A stretch of DNA of 64,000 nucleotides from the NCBI RefSeq assembly GCF_009818105.1, contig NZ_CP046564.1:2852001-2916000 (forward strand). Reading direction: 5' to 3'. Source of the DNA: Bacillus sp. N1-1. Lineage in GTDB: Bacteria; Bacillota; Bacilli; Bacillales; Guptibacillaceae. The position numbers were made by a program, and so were the translations under genes. Below, piece after piece: positions 8,614 through 16,616 of the stretch. The notes beneath the pieces were generated by a model. That model had not been told where the DNA came from. It made no database searches and saw only the letters and a program-made list of their open reading frames with translations. Position 1 is the first letter of the stretch. Every line of letters starts with the position of its first letter.

Positions 8614-8642
8614 TTGAGTTATCTCGATATCTCCTTTATAAT
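8614..8642 (+). promoter_or_regulatory. Sigma-A promoter of ispH
   Basis: TTGAGT (8614-8619), a 17-base spacer and TATAAT (8637-8642). The -10 box is enclosed by an inverted repeat TCTCCT/AGGAGA at 8630-8649. Confidence 0.65.
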
Positions 8643-8663
8643 TAGGAGAGATCAGTTATACAA

Positions 8664-8681
8664 CAATCCATAAATGGATTG
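8664..8681 (+). repeat. Small hairpin in the ispH leader next to the ribosome site
   Basis: CAATCC and GGATTG form a perfect 6-base inverted repeat around ATAAAT. The 3' arm ends on the first G of the GAGGAGGT ribosome site. Confidence 0.5.
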
Positions 8682-8693
8682 AGGAGGTACTCG

Positions 8694-9638
8694 ATGAAAG
8701 TAACTAAAATTTCACCTAGAGGTTATTGTTATGGCGTTGTGGATGCAATGGTCATTGCACGCAATGCAGCGCTTGATAAAACTTTACCGCGCCCGATTTT
8801 TATTCTCGGGATGATCGTTCATAATAAACATGTAACAGATGCTTTTGAAGATGATGGCATTATTACCCTTGATGGACCGAACCGTATGGAAATTCTTAAG
8901 AAGGTAGAATCCGGAACGGTTATTTTCACTGCTCATGGCGTTTCGCCTCAAGTTCGTGAGCTAGCTGAAGAAAAGGGGCTAACTGTCCTTGATGCTACTT
9001 GCCCCGATGTGACGGTAACGCATGATTTAATTCGTGAAAAACAACAAGAAGGCTATCACGTCATTTATATTGGTAAAAAAGGACACCCCGAACCTGAAGG
9101 AGCCATGGGAATCGCTCCTGAAATCGTACATCTTGTTGAAAAACCAGAAGAGGTCGATGATCTTCAAATTAACAGTGAAAAGATTATTATTACAAACCAA
9201 ACGACAATGAGTCAGTGGGATGTACAAGAAATTATGGAAAGAGCGACCGAACGGTACCCGCATGCCGTTATCCATAATGAAATTTGTAACGCAACTCAAG
9301 TACGTCAAGAAGCCGTCGCCGAACAGGCTGGTGATACAGATTTAGTTCTTGTCGTCGGAGACCCAAAAAGTAATAATTCAAACCGCCTCGCGCAAGTATC
9401 AATTGAAGTTGCAGGAACACCTGCATACAGAATTACCGATATTTCAGAATTACAACTTGAGTGGCTTGAAGGAGTTAAAACAGTCGGTGTGACTGCTGGT
9501 GCTTCTACTCCAACTCCTATTACGAAAGAAGTGATCCGTTTTCTTGATCAATATGATCCAGAAAATGAAGATACATGGGTACGAGAAAGAAAGGTACCTT
9601 CATCCAAAATTCTTCCTAAAGTAAAAGTGAAAAAGTAA
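8694..9638 (+). CDS. ispH: 4-hydroxy-3-methylbut-2-enyl diphosphate reductase (IspH/LytB)
   Basis: 314 aa. Last enzyme of the non-mevalonate (MEP) isoprenoid pathway, converting HMBPP to IPP and DMAPP. The three [4Fe-4S] cysteines sit in GYCYGV (C12), DATCPDV and EICNATQ; the catalytic Glu region is NQTTMS-linked as in the family. The ATG at 8694 follows GAGGAGGT by 5 bases; upstream in-frame codons lie across the ribosome site. It has its own promoter and a strong terminator, so it is probably monocistronic. Confidence 0.95.
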   Translation: MKVTKISPRGYCYGVVDAMVIARNAALDKTLPRPIFILGMIVHNKHVTDAFEDDGIITLDGPNRMEILKKVESGTVIFTAHGVSPQVRELAEEKGLTVLDATCPDVTVTHDLIREKQQEGYHVIYIGKKGHPEPEGAMGIAPEIVHLVEKPEEVDDLQINSEKIIITNQTTMSQWDVQEIMERATERYPHAVIHNEICNATQVRQEAVAEQAGDTDLVLVVGDPKSNNSNRLAQVSIEVAGTPAYRITDISELQLEWLEGVKTVGVTAGASTPTPITKEVIRFLDQYDPENEDTWVRERKVPSSKILPKVKVKK

Positions 9639-9640
9639 CA

Positions 9641-9670
9641 AAAAATCCCGCCAGTACTGGCGGGATTTTT
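9641..9670. terminator. Bidirectional terminator between ispH and yqfO
   Basis: AAAAATCCCGCCAGT pairs with its exact complement, giving a 30-base perfect palindrome with A- and T-runs at the ends. Confidence 0.92.
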
Positions 9671-10792
9671 TTATCTAAATTGAAATGGATCTGTTTTCTC
9701 TTGAGAGGAAATAATCTCTGTTTCATATCGCTTCTCTTCTAGGAAAGCTAACAATTTCTTACGCACGCCCTCGATCATGATTTTTTCAATATTATGTCCT
9801 GCATCTATGATTTGAAGCCCTTCGATCATTGCATCATGTGCCACGTGGTAATAAATATCCCCTGAGACAAAAACATCTGCTCCACTAAAGCGAGCGGCGT
9901 TTATAAATTTATTACCGTCTCCACCTAATACAGCTACTTTTTTAATCGTAGATTGAAGATCTCCGACAATCCGGACGCCACCTGCACTAAGCTTTTCTTT
10001 CACAAAACCGGCAAAGCTTTCTAAGGTCATTTCTTTTTCAAGTTGACCAACTCTACCTAGACCTAACTTTTCTGGTTCATTATCGAGTGGATAAATATCA
10101 TATGCTACTTCTTCGTATGGATGCGCCTTCTTTATAGCATTTATAATTGTTGCTTGTTGATCTGCATAGAAGATACTTTCAATTTTCACTTCATCTACGG
10201 CTTCTAAAGCGCCTGCCTCACCAATGAACGGCTTTGCATAGTCAGTTGGCTTAAATCTTCCGGTCCCTTGAGAGGTAAAGGTACAATCACTATATTCACC
10301 TATAGAACCAGCTCCCGCGTTAGCAAGAGCATTTCTTACCTCTTCCTGGTGAGATGCCGGTACAAAAACGACAACCTTTTTTAGCTCCCTCTGAAATGTT
10401 TCCACGAGAACGCTAGTATCTTTTAATCCTAACGCTTCTGCCAGCATATCGTTCACACCACCAGGTGCCACATCCAAGTTCGTGTGCGCAGCATACACTG
10501 TAATATCATGCTTAATGAGCGTTTCAATCATTTTACCCTGCGCTGTATCTAAATTGATTTTTTTAAGCGGTCGATAAAGGATAGGATGATGCGCTATAAT
10601 TAAATCGACACCTTCATCCACCGCTTCTTCAACAACATTGGGAAGAACATCAAGTGCAGTCATCACTTTTTTAATTTTCTTGTTAAGACTGCCAACCTGT
10701 AGCCCGATCGGGTCTCCCTCTTCTGCATATTTCTTTTTAGACCAGGATTCAAATTCTTGAATAATAGCCTGGCCCGAAACTAGCTTAGTCAT
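9671..10792 (-). CDS. yqfO: Nif3-like dinuclear metal-centre protein (YqfO, DUF34)
   Basis: 373 aa, the long Firmicute form: two Nif3 halves flank an inserted PII-like domain at about residues 130-230. Metal ligand motifs are IIAHHPILYRPLKK and AAHTNLDVAPGG in the first half, and GGDGNKF, VSGDIYYH and DAGHNIEK in the second. Proposed roles include GTP cyclohydrolase-like or hydrolase activity, none settled for this protein. Its start overlaps the trmK stop by 4 bases (ATGA), so the two are translationally coupled as in B. subtilis. Confidence 0.9.
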   Translation of the reverse strand: MTKLVSGQAIIQEFESWSKKKYAEEGDPIGLQVGSLNKKIKKVMTALDVLPNVVEEAVDEGVDLIIAHHPILYRPLKKINLDTAQGKMIETLIKHDITVYAAHTNLDVAPGGVNDMLAEALGLKDTSVLVETFQRELKKVVVFVPASHQEEVRNALANAGAGSIGEYSDCTFTSQGTGRFKPTDYAKPFIGEAGALEAVDEVKIESIFYADQQATIINAIKKAHPYEEVAYDIYPLDNEPEKLGLGRVGQLEKEMTLESFAGFVKEKLSAGGVRIVGDLQSTIKKVAVLGGDGNKFINAARFSGADVFVSGDIYYHVAHDAMIEGLQIIDAGHNIEKIMIEGVRKKLLAFLEEKRYETEIISSQEKTDPFQFR

Positions 10793-11499
10793 GAAAGAAC
10801 CTCCTTAATAATGTCCCGCTCATTTTTCACCATTGCTTCTTTATCTGAAACACCGTGTGTTTTTGTTAACGACGTTAAGATCCGTTCCCTCTTCGTTAAT
10901 TCATTTTGCCACTTTTTCCGGAAGGCTTCATTTTGATTTTTTAAAAGTATCGGACCAACTAACATACTTTTTCGCAGCTCTTTATCAGACATTCCTTCAT
11001 AAGGACGCATGCCATTTCCTGCATCGAACACAAGAACTTCGTAAACCTTATGATCTTCTTCAAGAATGCATTCATCAACTAGCTCCCAATCTAAATCGGA
11101 AAGTCGTTCACGTAGAAGATGTGCAGCCACATTTGGTTGTAGGACCAGTCGCTTTACGTTCGTTAACTTCTCTCTTCCCTCTAGTAGAATATCTCGAATC
11201 AATTGACCGCCCATTCCAGCAATTGTAATGACATCTACTTCTCCAGGAGAAAGTACTTCAAGACCATTACCTTTACGCACTGTGATTTCTTTCGTGAAGC
11301 CGCTACGTTTAACTTGGTTAACGGCTGATTGATAAGGACCTTCATTTATTTCACCTGCTACTGCAAAAGTGATGCGCTGTTTATTCATTAAATAGCAAGG
11401 TAAATACGCATGATCAGATCCAATATCCGCTACACTACTTCCTTCTGGAACAAAGTTTGCTACCGTTTTTAAACGCTCTGATAATAATTTATCGTTCAT
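10789..11499 (-). CDS. trmK: tRNA adenine(22)-N1 methyltransferase (TrmK, YqfN)
   Basis: 236 aa. An N-terminal Rossmann methyltransferase with the SAM motif VADIGSDHAYLP near residue 25, followed by the acidic GEIN loop and TIAGMGG, where the catalytic loop of the family lies. A C-terminal coiled-coil region is rich in Lys/Glu. It methylates N1 of A22 in bacterial tRNAs. An ATG with a GAAATG-type weak upstream site is used. First gene of trmK-yqfO. Confidence 0.92.
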   Translation of the reverse strand: MNDKLLSERLKTVANFVPEGSSVADIGSDHAYLPCYLMNKQRITFAVAGEINEGPYQSAVNQVKRSGFTKEITVRKGNGLEVLSPGEVDVITIAGMGGQLIRDILLEGREKLTNVKRLVLQPNVAAHLLRERLSDLDWELVDECILEEDHKVYEVLVFDAGNGMRPYEGMSDKELRKSMLVGPILLKNQNEAFRKKWQNELTKRERILTSLTKTHGVSDKEAMVKNERDIIKEVLS

Positions 11500-11598
11500 T
11501 TCTTCACCTTACCCAATTTTCTTCTTTATAGTTTACCCTTTACCAATTCTTGATAACAGAAATTTGCATCAAAAGGAATTAGGTTTTCTTCCAAATAG

Positions 11599-11628
11599 AA
11601 AAGCTTCCTGTTCTCACAGAAAGCTTTT
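11599..11628 (-). terminator. Terminator of cccA
   Basis: AAAAGCTTcCTGT pairs with ACAGaAAGCTTTT over a 4-base loop, just beyond the cccA stop. Confidence 0.8.
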
Positions 11629-11636
11629 TTCGCTTC

Positions 11637-11999
11637 TTATTTTTTCTCGGAAAGCCACTGAGCAACTGCTTCAGCCTGTTCTCCTTGAATGAGTCCCGCA
11701 GGCATTCCGGAGCCTTTACCATTATTAATAATGTCGAGAATTTCATCCTTGGAGTACTTTCCTCCAACCGCATTTAGAGCTGGTCCTACCTGGCCACCAA
11801 GATCACCACCGTGACAAGATGCACAATTTTGAGCGTAAATATCTTCAGGTGCAGCTGCTTCAGCCTGTTCTTGCTTTTCACCTTCGCCCTCAGCGCTCTC
11901 TTTGCCGTCCTGTTGCAATGCCCAGAAAGAAACACCAATAATGAGAATTAATCCGATAACGGCTGTCCATGCAAATGGAATAAGCGGATTCTTTTTCAT
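11637..11999 (-). CDS. cccA: Membrane-anchored cytochrome c550 (CccA)
   Basis: 120 aa. One N-terminal membrane segment (~residues 8-28) is followed by an acidic Ala/Glu linker and a small cytochrome c domain facing outward. The heme site is CASCHG (C59, C62, H63) and the distal Met ligand is M99 in GSGMPAG. It carries electrons in the aerobic respiratory chain towards the terminal oxidase. Length and design equal B. subtilis CccA, also next to trmK/yqfN. A GGAGGAAAAGAA site precedes the ATG. Confidence 0.95.
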   Translation of the reverse strand: MKKNPLIPFAWTAVIGLILIIGVSFWALQQDGKESAEGEGEKQEQAEAAAPEDIYAQNCASCHGGDLGGQVGPALNAVGGKYSKDEILDIINNGKGSGMPAGLIQGEQAEAVAQWLSEKK

Positions 12000-12180
12000 T
12001 TCTTTTCCTCCTTGTACCGATTCGCTGATGTCGTTTTCCCCAAATATGTAAGAGTAAACAAATCATAACTTATTTTACTTGAAAACGCTATGAAAGAAAA
12101 GGGGAAGCGAGGCAAATCACATATTTGTCATAGTTATTCACTCTATCTCTATGATAGCAAATTTTCTTAATAAAACAAAC

Positions 12181-12204
12181 GGCATCAGCACAATTACTGA
12201 TGCC
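12181..12204 (-). terminator. Hairpin terminator downstream of the acyl-CoA synthetase gene
   Basis: GGCATCAG and CTGATGCC form a perfect 8-base stem with an 8-base loop. The minus-strand tail is only moderately T-rich (GTTTGTTTTATT). Confidence 0.7.
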
Positions 12205-12216
12205 TGGTCATATCAT

Positions 12217-13872
12217 TTATTTCTCTAATTTAGAATGAAGATTAGCCCACTTTACCGCGGTTTCACGGAGTTTATATTTTGGGATTTTTCCGGAAGCAGT
12301 CATTGGATAGTCATCGACAAAAAAGATATGAGAAGGAATTTTATATTTTGCAATTTTTCCTTCACAAAAATGAAGAATATCGGCAGGGGTGATCGTTTCA
12401 TTCTCTTTCAATTGAATACAAGCCACAACGATTTCGCCGTATTTCTCATCTGGAACACCAATAACTTGAACGTCCTGAACTGCAGGATGTGTATACAAAA
12501 ATTCTTCAATTTCACGAGGGTACACATTCTCCCCACCACGAATAATCATATCCTTTAATCGCCCTGTAATCTGCACATACCCGCTCTCATTCATTTTCGC
12601 TAAATCTCCGGTATGTAGCCAACCATCCTGGTCAATTACCTGCTTCGTCGCATCGGGCATGTGATAATACCCTTTCATCACATGGTAACCTCTTGTACAT
12701 AATTCTCCTATCTGATTTTCCTGAACTTCTTTGCTTGTTAGAGGATCTATGATTTTAACCTCAACACCAGGTAAAGCTTGACCAACAGAATTTACTCTGT
12801 ATTCAATCGGGTCATAAGTTCTAGTTTGGGTAATAACTGGAGAAGATTCCGTTTGACCATAAGCAATCGTAATTTCCTCCATATTCATTTTGTTGATCAC
12901 ATTTTTCATTACTTCAATTGGACAAGGACTTCCAGCCATGATTCCGGTACGCAAAGATCGTAAATCAAATGTATCAAACTCAGGAAGATTGAGCTCCGCA
13001 ATAAACATTGTAGGAACCCCGTGAAGTGCTGTGCACTTCTCCTGTTCCACCGTCTTCAATACAAGATTAGGCTCAAATTCAACAATAGGAACGATGGTGG
13101 CTCCTGCTGAAAAAGCAGCTAAAGTACCTAATACACAGCCAAAACAATGAAAGAAAGGCACAGGAATACAGAGACGATCTTCTTCTGTTAGCTTCATACA
13201 CTGACCAATCTGATAGCCGTTATTAAGGATATTGTAATGAGTAAGCATAACACCTTTTGGAAACCCCGTAGTCCCTGACGTATATTGCATATTGATCACA
13301 TCATCAGGATCAAGCTCTTTCTTCCTTATATCCAATTCCTCTTCTGACTTTGACTTACCACATTGAATGAATTCACTCCATGACATAAAAGAAGGATGTG
13401 GATCTGATCCGATATAAATCGCATGTTTTAAATAAGGGAGATCATGAAAGGCGCATTTCCCATTAACAACCTGGTCCCCGCTTTTCTTCAGATCAAGAAA
13501 TGCTTTTGGATAAGAAGTACCTTTGAAACCATCAATTATAAATAGATGAGTGGCATCAGATTGCTTGAGAACGTACTCCAGTTCAGTTGACTGATAGTTC
13601 GTATTCACAGTAACAAGTACCGCGCCTATTTTAGCAGTGGCAAATTGCAATAGTAGCCATTCAGGTACATTCGTTGCCCATACGGCAACATGCTCTCCTT
13701 TAGCCACGCCTAAATCAAGTAGCGATTTGGCAACTGAATTAACTTCACTATTAAATTCACTGAAGGTGTACCGAACATTTTCTTTTGCATATACGACAGC
13801 TTCTTTCGAGCCAAATTGATTAACCTGTCTTTCAAGCATCGCCCCAATCGTCTCATGAAGCAATTTCGTCAT
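12217..13872 (-). CDS. AMP-forming acyl-CoA synthetase (YngI/FadD-like)
   Basis: 551 aa. ANL-superfamily ligase that activates a carboxylic acid to acyl-AMP and then acyl-CoA. Core motifs: YTSGTTGFPKGVMLTH (P-loop, A3), YGQTESSPV (A5), GWLHTGDL (A7), GRLKDMIIRGGENVYP (A8) and the C-terminal catalytic Lys in ASGKIPKYKL (A10). The ATG at 13872 follows GGGGTG by 6 bases. It lies 90 bases after an acyl-CoA dehydrogenase gene on the same strand, the same pairing as B. subtilis yngI/yngJ in branched-chain (leucine-type) acid breakdown. The substrate cannot be read from sequence; medium-chain or branched acids are likely. Confidence 0.87.
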   Translation of the reverse strand: MTKLLHETIGAMLERQVNQFGSKEAVVYAKENVRYTFSEFNSEVNSVAKSLLDLGVAKGEHVAVWATNVPEWLLLQFATAKIGAVLVTVNTNYQSTELEYVLKQSDATHLFIIDGFKGTSYPKAFLDLKKSGDQVVNGKCAFHDLPYLKHAIYIGSDPHPSFMSWSEFIQCGKSKSEEELDIRKKELDPDDVINMQYTSGTTGFPKGVMLTHYNILNNGYQIGQCMKLTEEDRLCIPVPFFHCFGCVLGTLAAFSAGATIVPIVEFEPNLVLKTVEQEKCTALHGVPTMFIAELNLPEFDTFDLRSLRTGIMAGSPCPIEVMKNVINKMNMEEITIAYGQTESSPVITQTRTYDPIEYRVNSVGQALPGVEVKIIDPLTSKEVQENQIGELCTRGYHVMKGYYHMPDATKQVIDQDGWLHTGDLAKMNESGYVQITGRLKDMIIRGGENVYPREIEEFLYTHPAVQDVQVIGVPDEKYGEIVVACIQLKENETITPADILHFCEGKIAKYKIPSHIFFVDDYPMTASGKIPKYKLRETAVKWANLHSKLEK

Positions 13873-13941
13873 AGTCGCACCCCTTTTAATTAACATGTTT
13901 TAATTCGCATATAATGAACCAAAAGCAAATGCCCAACACAC

Positions 13942-13961
13942 CTAACCGAGCGCTCGTTCAG
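13942..13961. promoter_or_regulatory. 20-base dyad, probable TetR-family operator
   Basis: A perfect core CGAGCGCTCG is flanked by arms that extend the symmetry to 16 of 20 positions. It lies between the dehydrogenase stop and the synthetase start, upstream of a possible promoter TTGGGC-17-TATATG. No T-run follows, so it is not a terminator. Confidence 0.5.
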
Positions 13962-13962
13962 T

Positions 13963-15102
13963 TTAACAACCAATTTCCCGAGCAATGACCATCCGTTGAA
14001 TCTCTGATGTTCCTTCGCCAATTTCAAGTAGTTTCGCGTCTCTAAAATAACGTTCGACATGATAATCACGCATATAGCCATTTCCACCGTGAATTTGCAC
14101 TGCCTGGTCGCAAACTTCCATACAGATTTCTGAAGCATATAATTTACAGATAGAGGCTTCTTTCGTGAACTTTTTCCCCTGGTCTTTTAACCAGGCAGCT
14201 TTGTAGACCATTGTGCGAGCTAATTCTATTTTCATAGCCATATCTGCTAATTTAAATTGTATGGCTTGAAAACGTGAAATTGATCGACCAAACTGCTTCC
14301 GTTCATTTGCATACTGTAACGCCTTCTCATAAGCCGCCTGAGCAATTCCTACACCCATAGCACCAATTCCTATCCTTCCACCATCAAGCGTTATAAGAAA
14401 TTGTCTGAACCCATCTCCACGCTTCCCAAGCAGGTTCTCCTCCGGTACGACGACGTCTTCCATAACAAGTTCTGTTGTATTCGACGAATGCAATCCTAAT
14501 TTCTCATAATTATCAATCACTCTAAAGCCAGGTGCGGAAGTAGGCGCAATTATAGCGCTTATTTCTTTTTCGCCGTCTTTACGATTTGTAATCGCCGTTA
14601 ATGCAAGATGATCGGCGTAAGATGCATTTGTAATATAGCACTTATTCCCATTAATAACCCACTTGCCGTCATTGAGAGAGGCTTCTGTTTCTGTCCCTCC
14701 TGCATCTGATCCGGCATTGGGCTCAGTTAATCCGAATGCACCCAATGACTCTCCAGAACAAATTGGAGCAAGGTATTTTTGCTTCTGTTCTTCTGTGCCA
14801 AACAGGTGCAGCGGTGCTCCTCCAAGCGATACGTGAGCGGAATAAGTAATTCCAGTTGACCCGCACGCACGGCTTAATTCTTCTACGACAATGGCAAAGC
14901 TTATTGTATCTGCTCCTCCACCACCATACTCTTCTGGAAATGGAAGACCCATAATACCCAGTTCACCTAGTTGTTGAAAAATCTCTTTAGGAAACCTCTT
15001 TTCCTTATCTCTTTGTTCTGCACCAGGTGCAACTTTCTCATCCGCAAACTCTCTAATCATCTTTTGAATCATTTTTTGCTCTTTCGTTAAGTCAAAATTC
15101 AT
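13963..15102 (-). CDS. Acyl-CoA dehydrogenase (YngJ/short- or branched-chain type)
   Basis: 379 aa, usual length for the family. An FAD enzyme that introduces a 2,3 double bond in acyl-CoA. Signatures: [16 protein letters not shown] (FAD-binding signature 1), [10 protein letters not shown], and near the C-terminus [23 protein letters not shown] (signature 2). The segment close to [15 protein letters not shown] resembles isovaleryl/short-chain enzymes. The ATG at 15102 lies 9 bases from GGAGGT; a GTG six bases upstream is too close. A cre-like site lies 32 bases before the start. With the downstream synthetase it forms a fatty or branched-acid catabolic pair, absent from this position in B. 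subtilis. Confidence 0.9.
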   Translation of the reverse strand: MNFDLTKEQKMIQKMIREFADEKVAPGAEQRDKEKRFPKEIFQQLGELGIMGLPFPEEYGGGGADTISFAIVVEELSRACGSTGITYSAHVSLGGAPLHLFGTEEQKQKYLAPICSGESLGAFGLTEPNAGSDAGGTETEASLNDGKWVINGNKCYITNASYADHLALTAITNRKDGEKEISAIIAPTSAPGFRVIDNYEKLGLHSSNTTELVMEDVVVPEENLLGKRGDGFRQFLITLDGGRIGIGAMGVGIAQAAYEKALQYANERKQFGRSISRFQAIQFKLADMAMKIELARTMVYKAAWLKDQGKKFTKEASICKLYASEICMEVCDQAVQIHGGNGYMRDYHVERYFRDAKLLEIGEGTSEIQRMVIAREIGC

Positions 15103-15134
15103 TACCACATAACCTCCTATAAATACTGCTGAAT

Positions 15135-15148
15135 TGAATGCGCTTACA
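15135..15148 (-). promoter_or_regulatory. Catabolite-responsive element (cre) upstream of the acyl-CoA dehydrogenase
   Basis: TGAATGCGCTTACA differs at one position from the CcpA consensus TGWAANCGNTNWCA. It is 33 bases before the start codon, suited to repression by CcpA when sugar is plentiful. Confidence 0.6.
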
Positions 15149-15416
15149 TTTCATTATCTCTTTTAGATGTAATTTTTTCAACGTTTTAGAAAATAAAAAT
15201 AATTTAATATATTATTTTTTTGTTACTAAAACTCAAAAGCCTATTATGACAGGAGGCAGTACTTTTATTTTCAAAACGGTCATTTGCAAAACGAAAGAAA
15301 AATCAGTAAAATAAATGACAAGAAATGTATTCTTAAACCCACATAGTAATTCTTCGCCGGCTAAATAAACAAGTTAAATGCGAATGAGACTTAAACGCTA
15401 ATAGTTAATAAAAAAA
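15149..15416. other. Non-coding AT-rich stretch between the sigA terminator and the cre site
   Basis: No open frame with a ribosome site and no further hairpin seen. It presumably holds the promoter of the acyl-CoA gene pair, which I could not place with confidence. Confidence 0.5.
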
Positions 15417-15442
15417 TCTCTGACCGCTTAAGCGGTCAGAGA
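15417..15442 (-). terminator. Terminator of sigA
   Basis: A perfect 26-base palindrome built on TCTCTGACCGCTT, with an A-run at left (TTTTTTT on the minus strand), 10 bases past the sigA stop. Confidence 0.92.
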
Positions 15443-15452
15443 GTAAGTAAGT

Positions 15453-16568
15453 CTATTCCAGAAAATCTTTTAATCGTTTGCTACGGCTTGGATGGCGAAG
15501 TTTACGAAGAGCTTTTGCTTCAATCTGTCGGATTCGCTCACGCGTAACGCCAAAGACGCGTCCTACTTCTTCTAGTGTTCTTGTTCGCCCATCGTCTAGC
15601 CCAAAACGAAGTCTCAATACGTTTTCTTCTCGATCAGTTAGCGTATCTAAAACATCTTCAAGCTGCTCTTTCAGCAGTTCATAAGCTGCAGCATCCGATG
15701 GCGCAAGGGCATCTTGATCTTCAATAAAATCTCCAAGGTGGGAGTCGTCTTCTTCACCAATAGGCGTTTCAAGAGAGACAGGTTCTTGAGCAATCTTAAG
15801 AATTTCACGGACTTTCTCTGGAGAAAGATCCATTTCTTTACCAATTTCTTCAGGTGATGGTTCACGCCCAAGATCTTGAAGAAGTTGACGCTGAACTCGA
15901 ATTAATTTATTAATCGTTTCGACCATATGAACGGGAATACGTATCGTTCTAGCTTGGTCTGCAATTGCTCGAGTAATTGCTTGACGAATCCACCACGTTG
16001 CATACGTACTAAATTTGTACCCTTTACGATAATCGAATTTTTCAACTGCTTTAATGAGTCCCATGTTCCCTTCTTGAATTAAATCTAAGAAGAGCATGCC
16101 TCGTCCAACGTATCTTTTCGCAATACTAACAACAAGTCGAAGGTTTGCTTCAGCGAGACGACGCTTAGCCTCTTCGTCACCTTCTTCGATACGTTGTGCT
16201 AGACTAATCTCTTCCTTTGCAGAAAGAAGGTCTACACGGCCAATCTCTTTAAGGTACATACGAACCGGATCATTTATTTTGACACCCGGAGGAACACTTA
16301 AGTCGTTCAAATCAAATTCTTCTTCTTTATTAACTTCTTGGGGCGAAGGATTATCTGAAGTATCTTCGATGACTTCAACACCTTGTTCCTCTAGATATTC
16401 AAAGAATTCATCCATTTGATCGGAATCCTGTTCAAATGGGGACAACCGTTCTACGATCGTAGAGTAAGTAATTAAGCTTGTTTTCTTTCCAAGCTCTACT
16501 AACTGCTCTTTCACTTGATCGATGGTTAATTCACCTTCCGCCGGTTGGCGAGTTGGTTTTTCAGCCAT
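15453..16568 (-). CDS. sigA: Primary sigma factor of RNA polymerase (SigA/RpoD)
   Basis: 371 aa, exactly the B. subtilis length. Region 1.1 (~1-80) is acidic. Region 1.2 begins near [11 protein letters not shown], region 2 holds [20 protein letters not shown] (2.3-2.4, -10 recognition), region 3 follows, and region 4.2 ends with [21 protein letters not shown], the -35 helix-turn-helix. The ATG at 16568 follows AAGGAGGGG by 6 bases. It is the third gene of the yqxD-dnaG-sigA order (macromolecular synthesis operon) and is closed by a strong terminator. Confidence 0.98.
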   Translation of the reverse strand: MAEKPTRQPAEGELTIDQVKEQLVELGKKTSLITYSTIVERLSPFEQDSDQMDEFFEYLEEQGVEVIEDTSDNPSPQEVNKEEEFDLNDLSVPPGVKINDPVRMYLKEIGRVDLLSAKEEISLAQRIEEGDEEAKRRLAEANLRLVVSIAKRYVGRGMLFLDLIQEGNMGLIKAVEKFDYRKGYKFSTYATWWIRQAITRAIADQARTIRIPVHMVETINKLIRVQRQLLQDLGREPSPEEIGKEMDLSPEKVREILKIAQEPVSLETPIGEEDDSHLGDFIEDQDALAPSDAAAYELLKEQLEDVLDTLTDREENVLRLRFGLDDGRTRTLEEVGRVFGVTRERIRQIEAKALRKLRHPSRSKRLKDFLE

Positions 16569-16616
16569 TCGATCCCCTCCTTCCATACATCTCAACAATA
16601 AAAATCAGTCATTATC

